From the NCBI GenBank assembly GCA_024398105.1, contig JAKSJP010000011.1, forward strand, positions 1 to 64,000: a stretch of 64,000 bases of DNA, in the 5' to 3' direction. Each line of letters starts with the position of its first letter. The stretch's first letter is position 1. The DNA is from Bacteroidales bacterium (GTDB lineage Bacteria; Bacteroidota; Bacteroidia; Bacteroidales; UBA932). A program made the translations under genes and the position numbers. Positions 35,016 to 42,928 of the stretch are shown one piece after another. The notes below the pieces were generated by a model. That model saw only the letters and a program-made list of their open reading frames with translations, was not told the origin of the DNA and did no database searches.

Positions 35016-35522
35016 ATGAAAGAAGCAACGATCGAAGTCCTCGGCAAGGAGGACGTCATAAATCTCATCGACAAGCAGTGGATGCTCGTCACTGCAGGAA
35101 CTCCTGAGAGCTACAATACGATGACCGCAAGCTGGGGCGCGCTAGGATGCCTCTGGAACAGGCCCGTGGCCATCATCTTCATACGCCCTGAGCGCTACAC
35201 ACACGATTTCATCGAGACCGGATCCAGGATCTCGCTCTCTTTCTTCAGCGAGGAGTACCGCGACGCGCTCAAGCTCTGCGGAAGCAGGAGCGGACGCGAC
35301 TGCGACAAGGTGGCAGAGGCCGGCCTTACGGCAGTGCAGCTGGAGCAGGGTACCATGGGCTTCGACCAGGCCCGCCTGACCCTCGACTGCCGCCAGCTCT
35401 TCAGGACGGAGATGAAGGAGGCAGACTTCATCGATCCTTCGCTGATGAAGTGGTACGGCGAGAAAGGCGGCTTCCATACCGTCTATGTGCTTGATATAGA
35501 GAAGGTCTACGTAGCCGAGTAG
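35016..35522 (+). CDS. Flavin reductase-like FMN-binding protein
   Basis: A 168-residue cytoplasmic protein of the flavin reductase/FMN-binding split-barrel superfamily. The start KQWMLVTAGTPESYNTMTASWGALG and VAIIFIRPERYTHDFIETG (the latter 19 residues) match the Bacteroidota subfamily in which FMN is held near the TMTASWG loop. It may reduce flavin or act as a small oxidoreductase. It is followed 3 bp later by an NAD(P)-binding protein, which could share a reaction or a transcript with it. Confidence 0.85.
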   Translation: MKEATIEVLGKEDVINLIDKQWMLVTAGTPESYNTMTASWGALGCLWNRPVAIIFIRPERYTHDFIETGSRISLSFFSEEYRDALKLCGSRSGRDCDKVAEAGLTAVQLEQGTMGFDQARLTLDCRQLFRTEMKEADFIDPSLMKWYGEKGGFHTVYVLDIEKVYVAE

Positions 35523-35525
35523 GTT

Positions 35526-36167
35526 ATGAAGGCTATCATCACAGGAGCGACCGGATACGTCGGCGAGGGAGTGCTCCTCGCGATGCTCGACGACCCGAGG
35601 ATCGAGAAGGTCCTCTCCATCTCCAGAAGACCGTGCGGACACTCGCACCCGAAGCTGGAGGAGATCGTCATCCCTGACCTCATGGACCTGAAGGAAGGCG
35701 ACGTGCGCATCAAGGGATATGACGTCGTGTTCTTCGCCGCCGGCATCACGTCCGTAGGCACCCCGAAGGACGTCTACCAGGTCATCAGCCACGACATCCC
35801 GGTCCACATGGCATCGATCATGCCCGACAAGGAGAAGATGACATTCATCTATGTCTCCGGCGCCGGCACCTCGGACAAGGGCAGGCAGCACTGGCAGAAG
35901 GTCAAGAGCTCGACCGAGCGTGAGATCGATGCCATGGGCTTCCGCCACGCCTTCGGCTGGAGACCTATGCTCATGGTACCTTACGCAGGGCAGAGGAGCA
36001 GGCAGGTAAAGGCCCAGAAGGTCACGCTTGTCCTTTATCCAATCGTGCGCCTTCTGGGCCAGTACAATTCAATGAGGGAGATGAGCAACGCCGTGGTCAA
36101 CGTCACGGAGAACGGATACAGGAAGTTCGGGATCTCGCCTCTGGATATCAAGAGACTGGGTCGCTAG
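35526..36167 (+). CDS. NAD(P)-binding Rossmann-fold (epimerase-like) protein
   Basis: A 213-residue short-chain dehydrogenase/epimerase-like protein of the atypical NmrA/HTATIP2 type. The dinucleotide motif ITGATGYVGEGVL is at the N-terminus; VVFFAAGITSVG, FIYVSGAGTS and the short FGWRPMLMVP strand follow. A classical YxxxK pair is absent, so it may sense redox state or act as a reductase of different mechanism. Gene order and 3-bp gap tie it to the flavin reductase before it. Its 3' end overlaps a convergent lipoprotein gene by 4 bp. Confidence 0.82.
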   Translation: MKAIITGATGYVGEGVLLAMLDDPRIEKVLSISRRPCGHSHPKLEEIVIPDLMDLKEGDVRIKGYDVVFFAAGITSVGTPKDVYQVISHDIPVHMASIMPDKEKMTFIYVSGAGTSDKGRQHWQKVKSSTEREIDAMGFRHAFGWRPMLMVPYAGQRSRQVKAQKVTLVLYPIVRLLGQYNSMREMSNAVVNVTENGYRKFGISPLDIKRLGR

Positions 36168-37768
36168 TCTCCCGTGATCTCGCTGATAGGCTTGCATGAG
36201 CCTGCGAAGAGGTACATGGTGTACCTGTCAACCTCTCCGAAGTCTCCCGCAGCGTCCTCGCCGACAGTGATGGTGTTCATCAAGGTCATCGAGTTTCCGC
36301 TCTTCTCCACGAGGAACCATACGTCCGTCGTCTTCGAGAGGTCGCACTTGGTGCCGTTCTTGACGAGAGCTGCTGTCAGCTCAGCGTCGGTGTACTTGTT
36401 AGGATCGTCCTTGGTGAACGCGGCATAGCCGTAGACAGGCTCGCCGGCGTCGATGACGAGGGTGTTGTGCACATAGTACTTTCCCGCATACCTGGCGTAC
36501 TTGACAGGGTCATATTCATAGAGTGCGTCACCGTCGTAGTATGCCACGTTGTCCTGATATACGTAGACGTCGGATACCTTGGCCTCCAGGGTTGTGAACA
36601 CGTCGCTCACATAGGCCTCCGAGACTGCGTTGCCATCGGCGTCCACGCATACGGCGAAGACGAGATAGTCAGTAGCCGAGGCGAGGGAAGTGTACTCGTA
36701 GTCCTGGCTGCCTCTCATTCCGCAGCCCTTCACGACATCCTTGATGGTAGGCCAGAAGCTAGGGTCTATCTGGTTCTTGAGCCAGTCCGTGAGGAAGTCA
36801 CCCTCGACCTTTCCATACTTGTCGAACACATCCTTCTTGACGATGTCCCATACATAGAGGACCGTAGGGTCGCTCGGCTCGACCTCGACGTAGGCACCGC
36901 GGGTAGTGATGTCGGACACGGCCGAAGTGAATGTCACGCCGGACGGGTCGTTCTGGTCTGAGGTGGTGAACGTGAAGGTATAGAGCTTAGTGCAAGGCTC
37001 CTTCTCCCTCACGCCATAGGCATAGAGGCAGTATTCGGTGAGAGGATCAAGTGAGCCTGTCTCAGCATTGGTGACGGTGGTGTTGCCCTGGTCGGTCATG
37101 CCCATGGAGATGATGCTCCTGTAGAAGTCATGGATCTCGCCGAGGATGGTCTCGTCGTCCTTGCCAGGGAAGCGGCCAGAAGGCAGGACTACGTTGAAGA
37201 AGTCCATCTGACGGTCGGTAGGGATGATCTCGATGCTGAGGTCCATGAACGCGTTGCTGTTGAGCTTGAACCTGAAGTCATCCAGAGGTGTCTCGGCCTC
37301 GAGGCTGATGTTCCTGAGGGTGTTGAAAGTGAGGGTATGGCCGTTGTCGAGGGTCACCTCGCCCGAGAACCTGTGGTTGCGCACGGTCACCTTTCCCTCC
37401 GACACCTTGTATTCCTTCTGCTTCACTGTGTTCTTCGCCACGCCAGCGTCCGCGTACTCAGCCGCAGACGCATCGAACTCGAAGGTGCCCACAGGCACGT
37501 CGAAGTACTGGATGTTGATAGGAGCGGTGTGGAGGGTGAAGCTGAGGACCTCGTACGAGAGGTCGTCGTTCATCTCGTCCACTGCGTCCGTGTTGTAGAG
37601 GTTGACATTGAACACTGACTTGCCGTCCACCTCGCCCATGTAGAGGGCATCAGAGTGGGCGTAATCCTTTGTGTATTCGGTGATTTCCGGATCCGGGACC
37701 TGTCTGCAGGCAGTAGACAGGCCTGCGCCGAGCAGCACTGCGGCTGCAATCTTAAAAAGTTTCTTCAT
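36164..37768 (-). CDS. Large lipoprotein with Fn3-like segments
   Basis: A 534-residue surface lipoprotein (lipobox STAC after MKKLFKIAAAVLLGAGL). The N-terminal half is beta-rich, beginning with a SDALYMGEVDGKSVFNVNLY strand pair; the middle has fibronectin-type-III-like features (PLTEYCLYAYGVREKEP, SATDYLVFAVCVDADG). No enzymatic motif is found. The family is unknown to me. The start at 37768 was chosen because it yields the signal peptide; an earlier in-frame start lies before the promoter. It stands alone between convergent and divergent genes. Confidence 0.75.
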   Translation of the reverse strand: MKKLFKIAAAVLLGAGLSTACRQVPDPEITEYTKDYAHSDALYMGEVDGKSVFNVNLYNTDAVDEMNDDLSYEVLSFTLHTAPINIQYFDVPVGTFEFDASAAEYADAGVAKNTVKQKEYKVSEGKVTVRNHRFSGEVTLDNGHTLTFNTLRNISLEAETPLDDFRFKLNSNAFMDLSIEIIPTDRQMDFFNVVLPSGRFPGKDDETILGEIHDFYRSIISMGMTDQGNTTVTNAETGSLDPLTEYCLYAYGVREKEPCTKLYTFTFTTSDQNDPSGVTFTSAVSDITTRGAYVEVEPSDPTVLYVWDIVKKDVFDKYGKVEGDFLTDWLKNQIDPSFWPTIKDVVKGCGMRGSQDYEYTSLASATDYLVFAVCVDADGNAVSEAYVSDVFTTLEAKVSDVYVYQDNVAYYDGDALYEYDPVKYARYAGKYYVHNTLVIDAGEPVYGYAAFTKDDPNKYTDAELTAALVKNGTKCDLSKTTDVWFLVEKSGNSMTLMNTITVGEDAAGDFGEVDRYTMYLFAGSCKPISEITGD

Positions 37769-37800
37769 GATAAGTGATTGATGAATCTGATTATATAGGA

Positions 37801-37808
37801 CAAATTTA
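37801..37808 (-). promoter_or_regulatory. Promoter -7 element of the large lipoprotein
   Basis: On the minus strand it is TAAATTTG, 32 nt before the start codon at 37768. Confidence 0.6.
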
Positions 37809-37863
37809 GCAGAAAATCGCGTAAATCCGTATATTAGCCGACCAAAGGTCAAACCAAGTGAAG

Positions 37864-38307
37864 ATGGAAATCCATGTCAAGAGATTCGAGGAGCTGACCC
37901 TCGACGAGCTATACAGGCTGCTCCAGCTCAGGGCCGAGGTGTTCGTGGTGGAGCAGAACTGCCCGTACCAGGATGTCGACGGCACCGACAGGCACGCGGT
38001 CCAGGTCTTCGGTACCATGGACGGTGAGATAGTCGCCTGCCTGAGGGTCTATCTCTGGCCGGACGGCAACGCTGCCATCGGCAGGGTGGTCAACTCGATG
38101 AAGGTCAGGGGGACAGGTGTCGGGAAGCAGCTGATGCTCGAGGGCATCAGGGTCGCCAGGGAGCTATATCCCGGGAAACGCTGCCTCATCCATTCGCAGT
38201 GCTATGCCATCCCGTTCTACGAGAAGTGCGGCTTCAGCGTCGCATACGAGTTCGACGAGTTCCTCGAGGACGGAATCCCTCACAGGATGATGGAGATGAT
38301 GCTTTAG
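37864..38307 (+). CDS. ElaA-like GNAT acetyltransferase
   Basis: A 147-residue GNAT of the ElaA group. Family marks are LTLDELYRLLQLRAEVFVVEQNCPYQDVD at the start (first 20 residues are diagnostic), the acetyl-CoA loop GRVVNSMKVRGTGVGKQLM, and FYEKCGFSVAYEFDEFLEDG at the end. The substrate of ElaA is not established. The ATG at 37864 begins the conserved N-terminus; a GTG two codons earlier is possible. A carbonic anhydrase gene begins 14 bp later. The word GGTACCATGG is inside this gene and is its last occurrence in the window. Confidence 0.88.
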   Translation: MEIHVKRFEELTLDELYRLLQLRAEVFVVEQNCPYQDVDGTDRHAVQVFGTMDGEIVACLRVYLWPDGNAAIGRVVNSMKVRGTGVGKQLMLEGIRVARELYPGKRCLIHSQCYAIPFYEKCGFSVAYEFDEFLEDGIPHRMMEMML

Positions 38308-38321
38308 GAGAATACAATACT

Positions 38322-38867
38322 ATGGGACAGATTGAACAGATGCTCGAATTCAACAGGGAATTCGTAAGGAACAAGAAATACCTCCACCACCAGACCAGCA
38401 AGTATCCGGACAAGAAGATCGCGATAGTCACGTGCATGGACACGCGCCTGGTCACGCTTCTTCCCGCCGCGCTGGGCATCAGGAACGGTGACGTCAAGAT
38501 GATAAAGAATGCCGGAGCTGTCATCACCAACCCGTTCGACAGCACGGTCAGGAGCCTGCTCGTCGCCGTCTATGAGCTGGGCGTGAACGAAGTGATGGTC
38601 ATCGGCCATACGGGATGCGGAGTGCAGGGGATGGATTCACAGGAGATGCTGCACCTGATGCGAGAGAGGGGAGTCGACGAGGAGCATATCAGCCTGATGC
38701 GCCACTGCGGGATAGACCTCGACACATGGCTCCATGGCTTCGACGACACCGAGTCCGCGATGATGGAGACAGTAGACCTGATACGCAACCATCCGCTGAT
38801 GCCGAAGGACGTCAACGTCGCAGGCTACATCATGGACTCCGAGACAGGAGAACTCAGGTCGATATAG
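38322..38867 (+). CDS. Beta-class carbonic anhydrase
   Basis: A 181-residue beta-carbonic anhydrase that interconverts carbon dioxide and bicarbonate. Zinc ligands are Cys38 (TCMDTR), His96 and Cys99 (IGHTGCG); Asp40 and Arg42 form the active-site dyad. KNAGAVITNPFDSTVRSL is the conserved helix after the first ligand. It is the shorter, plant-type-like form common in Bacteroidota and Firmicutes. It is likely co-transcribed with the GNAT gene before it. Confidence 0.92.
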   Translation: MGQIEQMLEFNREFVRNKKYLHHQTSKYPDKKIAIVTCMDTRLVTLLPAALGIRNGDVKMIKNAGAVITNPFDSTVRSLLVAVYELGVNEVMVIGHTGCGVQGMDSQEMLHLMRERGVDEEHISLMRHCGIDLDTWLHGFDDTESAMMETVDLIRNHPLMPKDVNVAGYIMDSETGELRSI

Positions 38868-38875
38868 GGCTTGGT

Positions 38876-39250
38876 TCAGGACCGCCTGGTGGTCATGCCG
38901 AACGGGAAGAGAGACATCTTCGCGATCTTGAAGTGCTGGAGTCCGAAAGGGATCCCGACGATCGTGACGCAGAAGAGCAGTCCGAAGAAGAGGTGGACCA
39001 GGGCAGCCTCCCACCAGCCACCGACAATCCACAGCACATTGAATACAAGCGACAGGCAGCCGGGCTCGCCTGGGGCGAAGTCGTTGTCCCTGCCGAACGG
39101 ATGCAGCGCGTAGATGCCGAGCTTGATCAGCTGGTAGCCGAAAGGTATTCCGATTATGGTGACACACATCAGCAGTCCTGCGATGATGTAGAGTGCGGCG
39201 GTCAGAAGGCCGCCGAGGATAAGCCAGATAAGATTTCCAAGGAAGTTCAT
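38876..39250 (-). CDS. yccF: YccF-domain inner-membrane protein
   Basis: A 124-residue membrane protein with two YccF (PF03733) repeats: LGNLIWLILGGLLTAALYIIAG with IIGIPFGYQLIKLGIYALHPFG, and VLWIVGGWWEAALVHLFFGLLF with IVGIPFGLQHFKIAKMSLFPFG, each written here only in part. The repeated C-x-T-I-x-G-I-P-F-G motif identifies the family. Its molecular role is unknown. The ATG at 39250 is preferred over an upstream TTG. It is convergent with the carbonic anhydrase gene, 8 bp away. Confidence 0.9.
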   Translation of the reverse strand: MNFLGNLIWLILGGLLTAALYIIAGLLMCVTIIGIPFGYQLIKLGIYALHPFGRDNDFAPGEPGCLSLVFNVLWIVGGWWEAALVHLFFGLLFCVTIVGIPFGLQHFKIAKMSLFPFGMTTRRS

Positions 39251-39322
39251 AGTCAATTGATTGTCTAGTTGTTCTTATACCGGACCTTTCTGCCCGTTAT
39301 TCCAAATTTCAGGGTTTATTTC

Positions 39323-39330
39323 TATTTTTG
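39323..39330 (+). promoter_or_regulatory. Promoter -7 element of the alpha/beta hydrolase gene
   Basis: TATTTTTG, 14 nt before the ATG at 39345. It supports this start over an in-frame one at 39261. Confidence 0.6.
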
Positions 39331-39344
39331 CAAGAAAAACAAAA

Positions 39345-40118
39345 ATGAAAACACATACATTTGGAACATTGGGCAGCCCAAGTCTGATGCTCTTGCCGGG
39401 TCTTGGTGTCTCCTACGAAATATTCCTCCCCTTGATATCAATGCTCAAGGAGAGGTTCTACATAATCGCTGTCGAAGTGGATGGTTTCACCCTTGACGAA
39501 TTCACAAGGTTTACCAGCATAGATGATCAGGCAGGGCAAGCTATAGCATTTGTCAGAGAACATCTGGATGGCGAGCTCGACTGTGCTTACGGCCTCTCCA
39601 TGGGAGGAAAGATCCTTTCCAGGATCCTTGAACGTGATGAGATCAAGATTGCCCACGCTGTTCTGGACGGAGCTCCTCTGCTACCGTTGCCTGGATGGTT
39701 GATTGACCCGCTGCGCTACTACCAGTGCATGAACGTGTGGACCTGTTATCACTGGACCGGCTTCTGGAAATTTGTGCTCCATTCCCATTATTATGACGTG
39801 ATACTCGATGAATGCCGTAAAGTCTGGCCATTCGGCAAGGGACGCGCGGTGCTTGACGGCTACAAGGATATCTACACTCACAAGCTGGAGTCTGTCGCTG
39901 ACACAGACATCCATTTCTGGCATGGTTCAAAGGAGTCGTTCGTAGCAAAGCCTCAGGTAAGGCACCTGCGGGAGCTTCACCCGGACGTACACGTTGAAGT
40001 ATTTGAAGGAATGAACCACGGGCAGCTGTTGGCTGACAGGCCACAGGACGTCGCTGCAAGAATAATTGACCTCTATCATGGTGACGACCACGTAAGGGCC
40101 GACAATGAACGCACATGA
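39345..40118 (+). CDS. Alpha/beta hydrolase
   Basis: A 257-residue cytoplasmic hydrolase of the alpha/beta fold. LLPGLGVSYEIF supplies the oxyanion region, AYGLSMGGKIL the nucleophile elbow (Ser near residue 90), and FEGMNHGQLL the His. The middle (WTCYHWTGFWKFVLHSHYYD) is a cap with many aromatic residues. The substrate is unknown. Its codon use is less GC-biased than in genes before 39 kb, marking the beginning of a more mosaic stretch. Two short gene remnants follow immediately. Confidence 0.85.
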   Translation: MKTHTFGTLGSPSLMLLPGLGVSYEIFLPLISMLKERFYIIAVEVDGFTLDEFTRFTSIDDQAGQAIAFVREHLDGELDCAYGLSMGGKILSRILERDEIKIAHAVLDGAPLLPLPGWLIDPLRYYQCMNVWTCYHWTGFWKFVLHSHYYDVILDECRKVWPFGKGRAVLDGYKDIYTHKLESVADTDIHFWHGSKESFVAKPQVRHLRELHPDVHVEVFEGMNHGQLLADRPQDVAARIIDLYHGDDHVRADNERT

Positions 40119-40168
40119 GAATCCTGGACAAGCTCGTGGATGATCTTGGGATGACGGAGGAAAACTGA
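40115..40168 (+). pseudogene. 17-codon remnant, translationally coupled to the hydrolase
   Basis: An ATG overlaps the hydrolase stop (ATGA) and begins MRILDKLVDDLGMTEEN, then stops. This is the layout of a genuine next gene in an operon, but only its first 17 codons remain. The original function cannot be told. Confidence 0.4.
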
Positions 40169-40184
40169 GAGAATATTGAACGAA

Positions 40185-40271
40185 ATGGAACAACCTATAC
40201 TCAACGCCCACAACAAGGCAGAATACGAGCCTCTTTATAACCGTATCATGATGCCATCTGAGGAGTCCTGA
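40185..40271 (+). pseudogene. Truncated N-terminus of an AlaX-like gene
   Basis: The 28-codon frame starts MEQPILNAHNKAEYEPLYNR. The full AlaX-type gene at 60437-60904 starts MMEEFVLNAHNKAEYPPAHT and continues EHILNR, so LNAHNKAEY is shared exactly and the NR that follows also fits. The rest of the gene is missing here. It is probably the 5' remnant of a related editing-domain gene. Confidence 0.65.
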
Positions 40272-40349
40272 AATCGCAACTTGTTTGACAGTGCCGAAAA
40301 GCATACAGTTTTTTGAACGCACCTAAGTATTTATGTCACTGTAAGTTAG

Positions 40350-40388
40350 CCATTTCCCTATAGGCAGAATCTCACTATAGGGAAATGG
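40350..40388. terminator. Bidirectional terminator
   Basis: A perfect 13-bp stem (CCATTTCCCTATA and complement) around a 13-nt loop, in a gap between plus-strand remnants and the convergent outer-membrane protein gene. The 309-bp gap from 40119 to 40427 holds only this hairpin and the two gene remnants. Confidence 0.75.
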
Positions 40389-40427
40389 TTAATTAGCAGA
40401 ATATCAGTGTTTTAAGTGATTCCCCGT

Positions 40428-42818
40428 TTATTTCATCCTGCTTTTTGCGCCTTCACCAGCACCGGTTCCCTTGTACTTGCTGTTGGTGCTGTTGAACCTG
40501 TAAGAAACGCGCAGTGTGATATAAGAGTTGAAGGTGTCGTTGACCTGGTTGACGACATATCTTCCATAATCCACTTTTGCGTACTGCATAGATGAATTGA
40601 AGATATCCGAACAAGTCAGATTGAGAGTCAAAGCATCATCTTTTAAGAATGATTTCTGGACACTCAGGCTGGCAGCCTGTATAGGTCTGTATATCTCTAT
40701 GTTGGATGTATTCATCTTGCTATAGTAATAATAATCCGCATTCAGCACCCAGCTGTGTTTGAAACGGAATGCATTGTTTAGCTGGAGCAGATACATCGGT
40801 TTATTGAGCGTGACGTCACGATATCCTCCTTCTGCACGCGGATCCTCTACGGTCAATGTCAGAAACTGCTTCTGGACGCCTACCGTATACATTGGGCTCC
40901 AGACTCCTATTGTAGGAGAGGCAATAAGATAGACGTTGAGCTTACGGAGCGGGACATCCAAGTTAGAAAATCTGATCAGCATAATTCCTTCGTCGTTATA
41001 TGGATTTGCCCACTGGACAAACGAATTGTCGACACGCTGATAGTTTCCACTTATGCTTAGCCACTTCCAATTGGCGTTTAAAGCGGCAGTTTGGCGTTTC
41101 TCGTTAAGAAGCTTCGGATCTCCTGTCTGATAGCTGTATCGATTGTTGTAGGAAACTTCATTGCTGAGCATGCCGTAGCTTGGACGTTGTGTCTTGCCAG
41201 AATAGGACACAGAAAGCCCAACCTTACCCAGCATGGTGGCGAAACTCAGTGAAGGAAACCAGTTGTCATGAACCCTTTCAAGGCTCTTAGTATCATCAAT
41301 ATGGTCATGATATCCAAAATTGGCATGTTCATAACGAATGCCTGCACTTAGCTGACCGAAAGGCAGCATGGTCGAGTATTCGGCAAAACCGGCGACTGTG
41401 TTTTCCGTCAGGTGGGCATTTGTAGACGAAATGCCTGCGAAGGTTATTTCATATGCCTGGCCTGCGGTGACATAGGTCTCTTCGGCACCAAACTGAAGTG
41501 AACCTTTTCCTATAGGGTGCGTAAGGACAAGTTTGCCTGCGCCCATCGAAGTCCAGGAGTCGGAATGTGACGAAAGCTCGGCTGGAGATGTCCAGCTGGA
41601 TTCGTGCATCTGAGTGAATGACTCTGTCCTGCCGTCCACGAAATCGGCGTTGAAGTTGATCCCGAGCTTTCCTAACGTGCCATCATAATAGAGATTGCCT
41701 ATCCACTGTGTACTTGTAGGAATCTGTGTGTCGTTGACAGTCGCGGCATGGTCCACTTGTATGTTGTCAAGAAAGATATCGGAATCCATCAGCATTTTTG
41801 TATTACCTTTAGTATTGAAATTACGATCAAGCTTGAATCCGATCGAATGCCTGTCATTGATCTGCCAATTGGATCCTCCCACGAATTCCCATCCTCCGTT
41901 ATGACCTCTGGCGTCGATGGCACTTCTCTGGGAGAAATCATGGTTTCCGTTGTCTTTGGCGATGACAATGTTGTCGTCAAACGAGCTGAGCTGATAGTTC
42001 CTGTTCTCCCAATAGACAGCCTTGCCGAAAAAATCCAAGCCTTTGACCCTGTAATTAAGGTCAAGGACAGAATAGGTTGGCTCGAAATCATTGCAGGTGT
42101 AAATATGCTGCTTGGCCTGACTGGTCATAGCGAAGCTGATGCCTTCGCCCTGGCGCTTTACAGTGCGGATCCGCACTACGGCATTGACTTCACCGCCGTA
42201 TAGCGCGCCAGGATTGGATACGACGTCTACGGACCTGATATCCTCGGACATCAAGTTGCGAAGCTCCGAATTGTCCGCGACTTTTCTGCCATTGATATAA
42301 TAAACAGGTGCGCCACGGCCGATGACCTCAAGACTTCCACCATTGTTGATGATGCCCGGGACCTTGGCGAGCACATCCAGGGCGTTGCCCGAGTGCTCAA
42401 GGACAGATCCGGCTATGTTGGTCACAACGGCATCGCCCTTAACTTCTATGCTTGGCATATGCACGCTTACGACTGCCCCTTCAAGCATCATAGTATTGGG
42501 GGTCATAATTACAGTAACTGCATCTGCGAACTCCGATATCGGCAGCTCGACCATATTATACCCCACCATTGATATCTGGACAATAGATGCAGACTCCGGG
42601 CTCTCCATATCAAAGATTCCATTCTTGTCCGTCATACCTCCTCCGACTATCGTTGAGTCTGGCAGAGACAAAATCACAATACCGACAAACTCTATTGGTT
42701 GCCTGTTCTCGTCAATCACAGTGCCTTTTACGCGCTGTCCGCTTGGCTGTGCTGCACTCACCCATGCCTGTGGAATGAGCATAAGCAGCAGGATAATAAA
42801 TTTAATCTTTGTTTTCAT
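40428..42818 (-). CDS. TonB-dependent-receptor-like outer-membrane barrel protein
   Basis: A 796-residue outer-membrane protein. After the signal peptide comes a CarboxypepD_reg-like beta-sandwich (GTVIDENRQPIEFVGIVIL), then a plug-like domain (AKVPGIINNGGSLEVIGRGA, YYINGRKVADNSELRNL, SVDVVSNPGALYGG) and a long beta-barrel of the outer-membrane-protein beta-barrel family (PF14905). There is no SusD gene or TonB box that I can identify, so it is not a classical SusC. It is divergent from a histidine kinase/response regulator pair, which probably controls it. The ATG at 42818 yields the signal peptide; GATATTTG (minus strand, 42824-42831) lies 5 nt before it and is one base off the promoter consensus. 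Confidence 0.88.
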   Translation of the reverse strand: MKTKIKFIILLLMLIPQAWVSAAQPSGQRVKGTVIDENRQPIEFVGIVILSLPDSTIVGGGMTDKNGIFDMESPESASIVQISMVGYNMVELPISEFADAVTVIMTPNTMMLEGAVVSVHMPSIEVKGDAVVTNIAGSVLEHSGNALDVLAKVPGIINNGGSLEVIGRGAPVYYINGRKVADNSELRNLMSEDIRSVDVVSNPGALYGGEVNAVVRIRTVKRQGEGISFAMTSQAKQHIYTCNDFEPTYSVLDLNYRVKGLDFFGKAVYWENRNYQLSSFDDNIVIAKDNGNHDFSQRSAIDARGHNGGWEFVGGSNWQINDRHSIGFKLDRNFNTKGNTKMLMDSDIFLDNIQVDHAATVNDTQIPTSTQWIGNLYYDGTLGKLGINFNADFVDGRTESFTQMHESSWTSPAELSSHSDSWTSMGAGKLVLTHPIGKGSLQFGAEETYVTAGQAYEITFAGISSTNAHLTENTVAGFAEYSTMLPFGQLSAGIRYEHANFGYHDHIDDTKSLERVHDNWFPSLSFATMLGKVGLSVSYSGKTQRPSYGMLSNEVSYNNRYSYQTGDPKLLNEKRQTAALNANWKWLSISGNYQRVDNSFVQWANPYNDEGIMLIRFSNLDVPLRKLNVYLIASPTIGVWSPMYTVGVQKQFLTLTVEDPRAEGGYRDVTLNKPMYLLQLNNAFRFKHSWVLNADYYYYSKMNTSNIEIYRPIQAASLSVQKSFLKDDALTLNLTCSDIFNSSMQYAKVDYGRYVVNQVNDTFNSYITLRVSYRFNSTNSKYKGTGAGEGAKSRMK

Positions 42819-42916
42819 GGCTGCAAATATCAAATGAATATCCCAAGGATAGTGTTATCATTCACTTACAAAGAGTTAAATAGTGTTAAATCCAAGTAAT
42901 ATTCTTACAAATGTGG

Positions 42917-42924
42917 TATTTTTG
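42917..42924 (+). promoter_or_regulatory. Promoter -7 element, leaderless histidine kinase gene
   Basis: TATTTTTG ends 4 nt before the ATG at 42929, so the transcript should have almost no leader. The 110-bp gap it shares with the divergent outer-membrane gene would hold any response-regulator binding sites. Confidence 0.65.
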
Positions 42925-42928
42925 CCAT

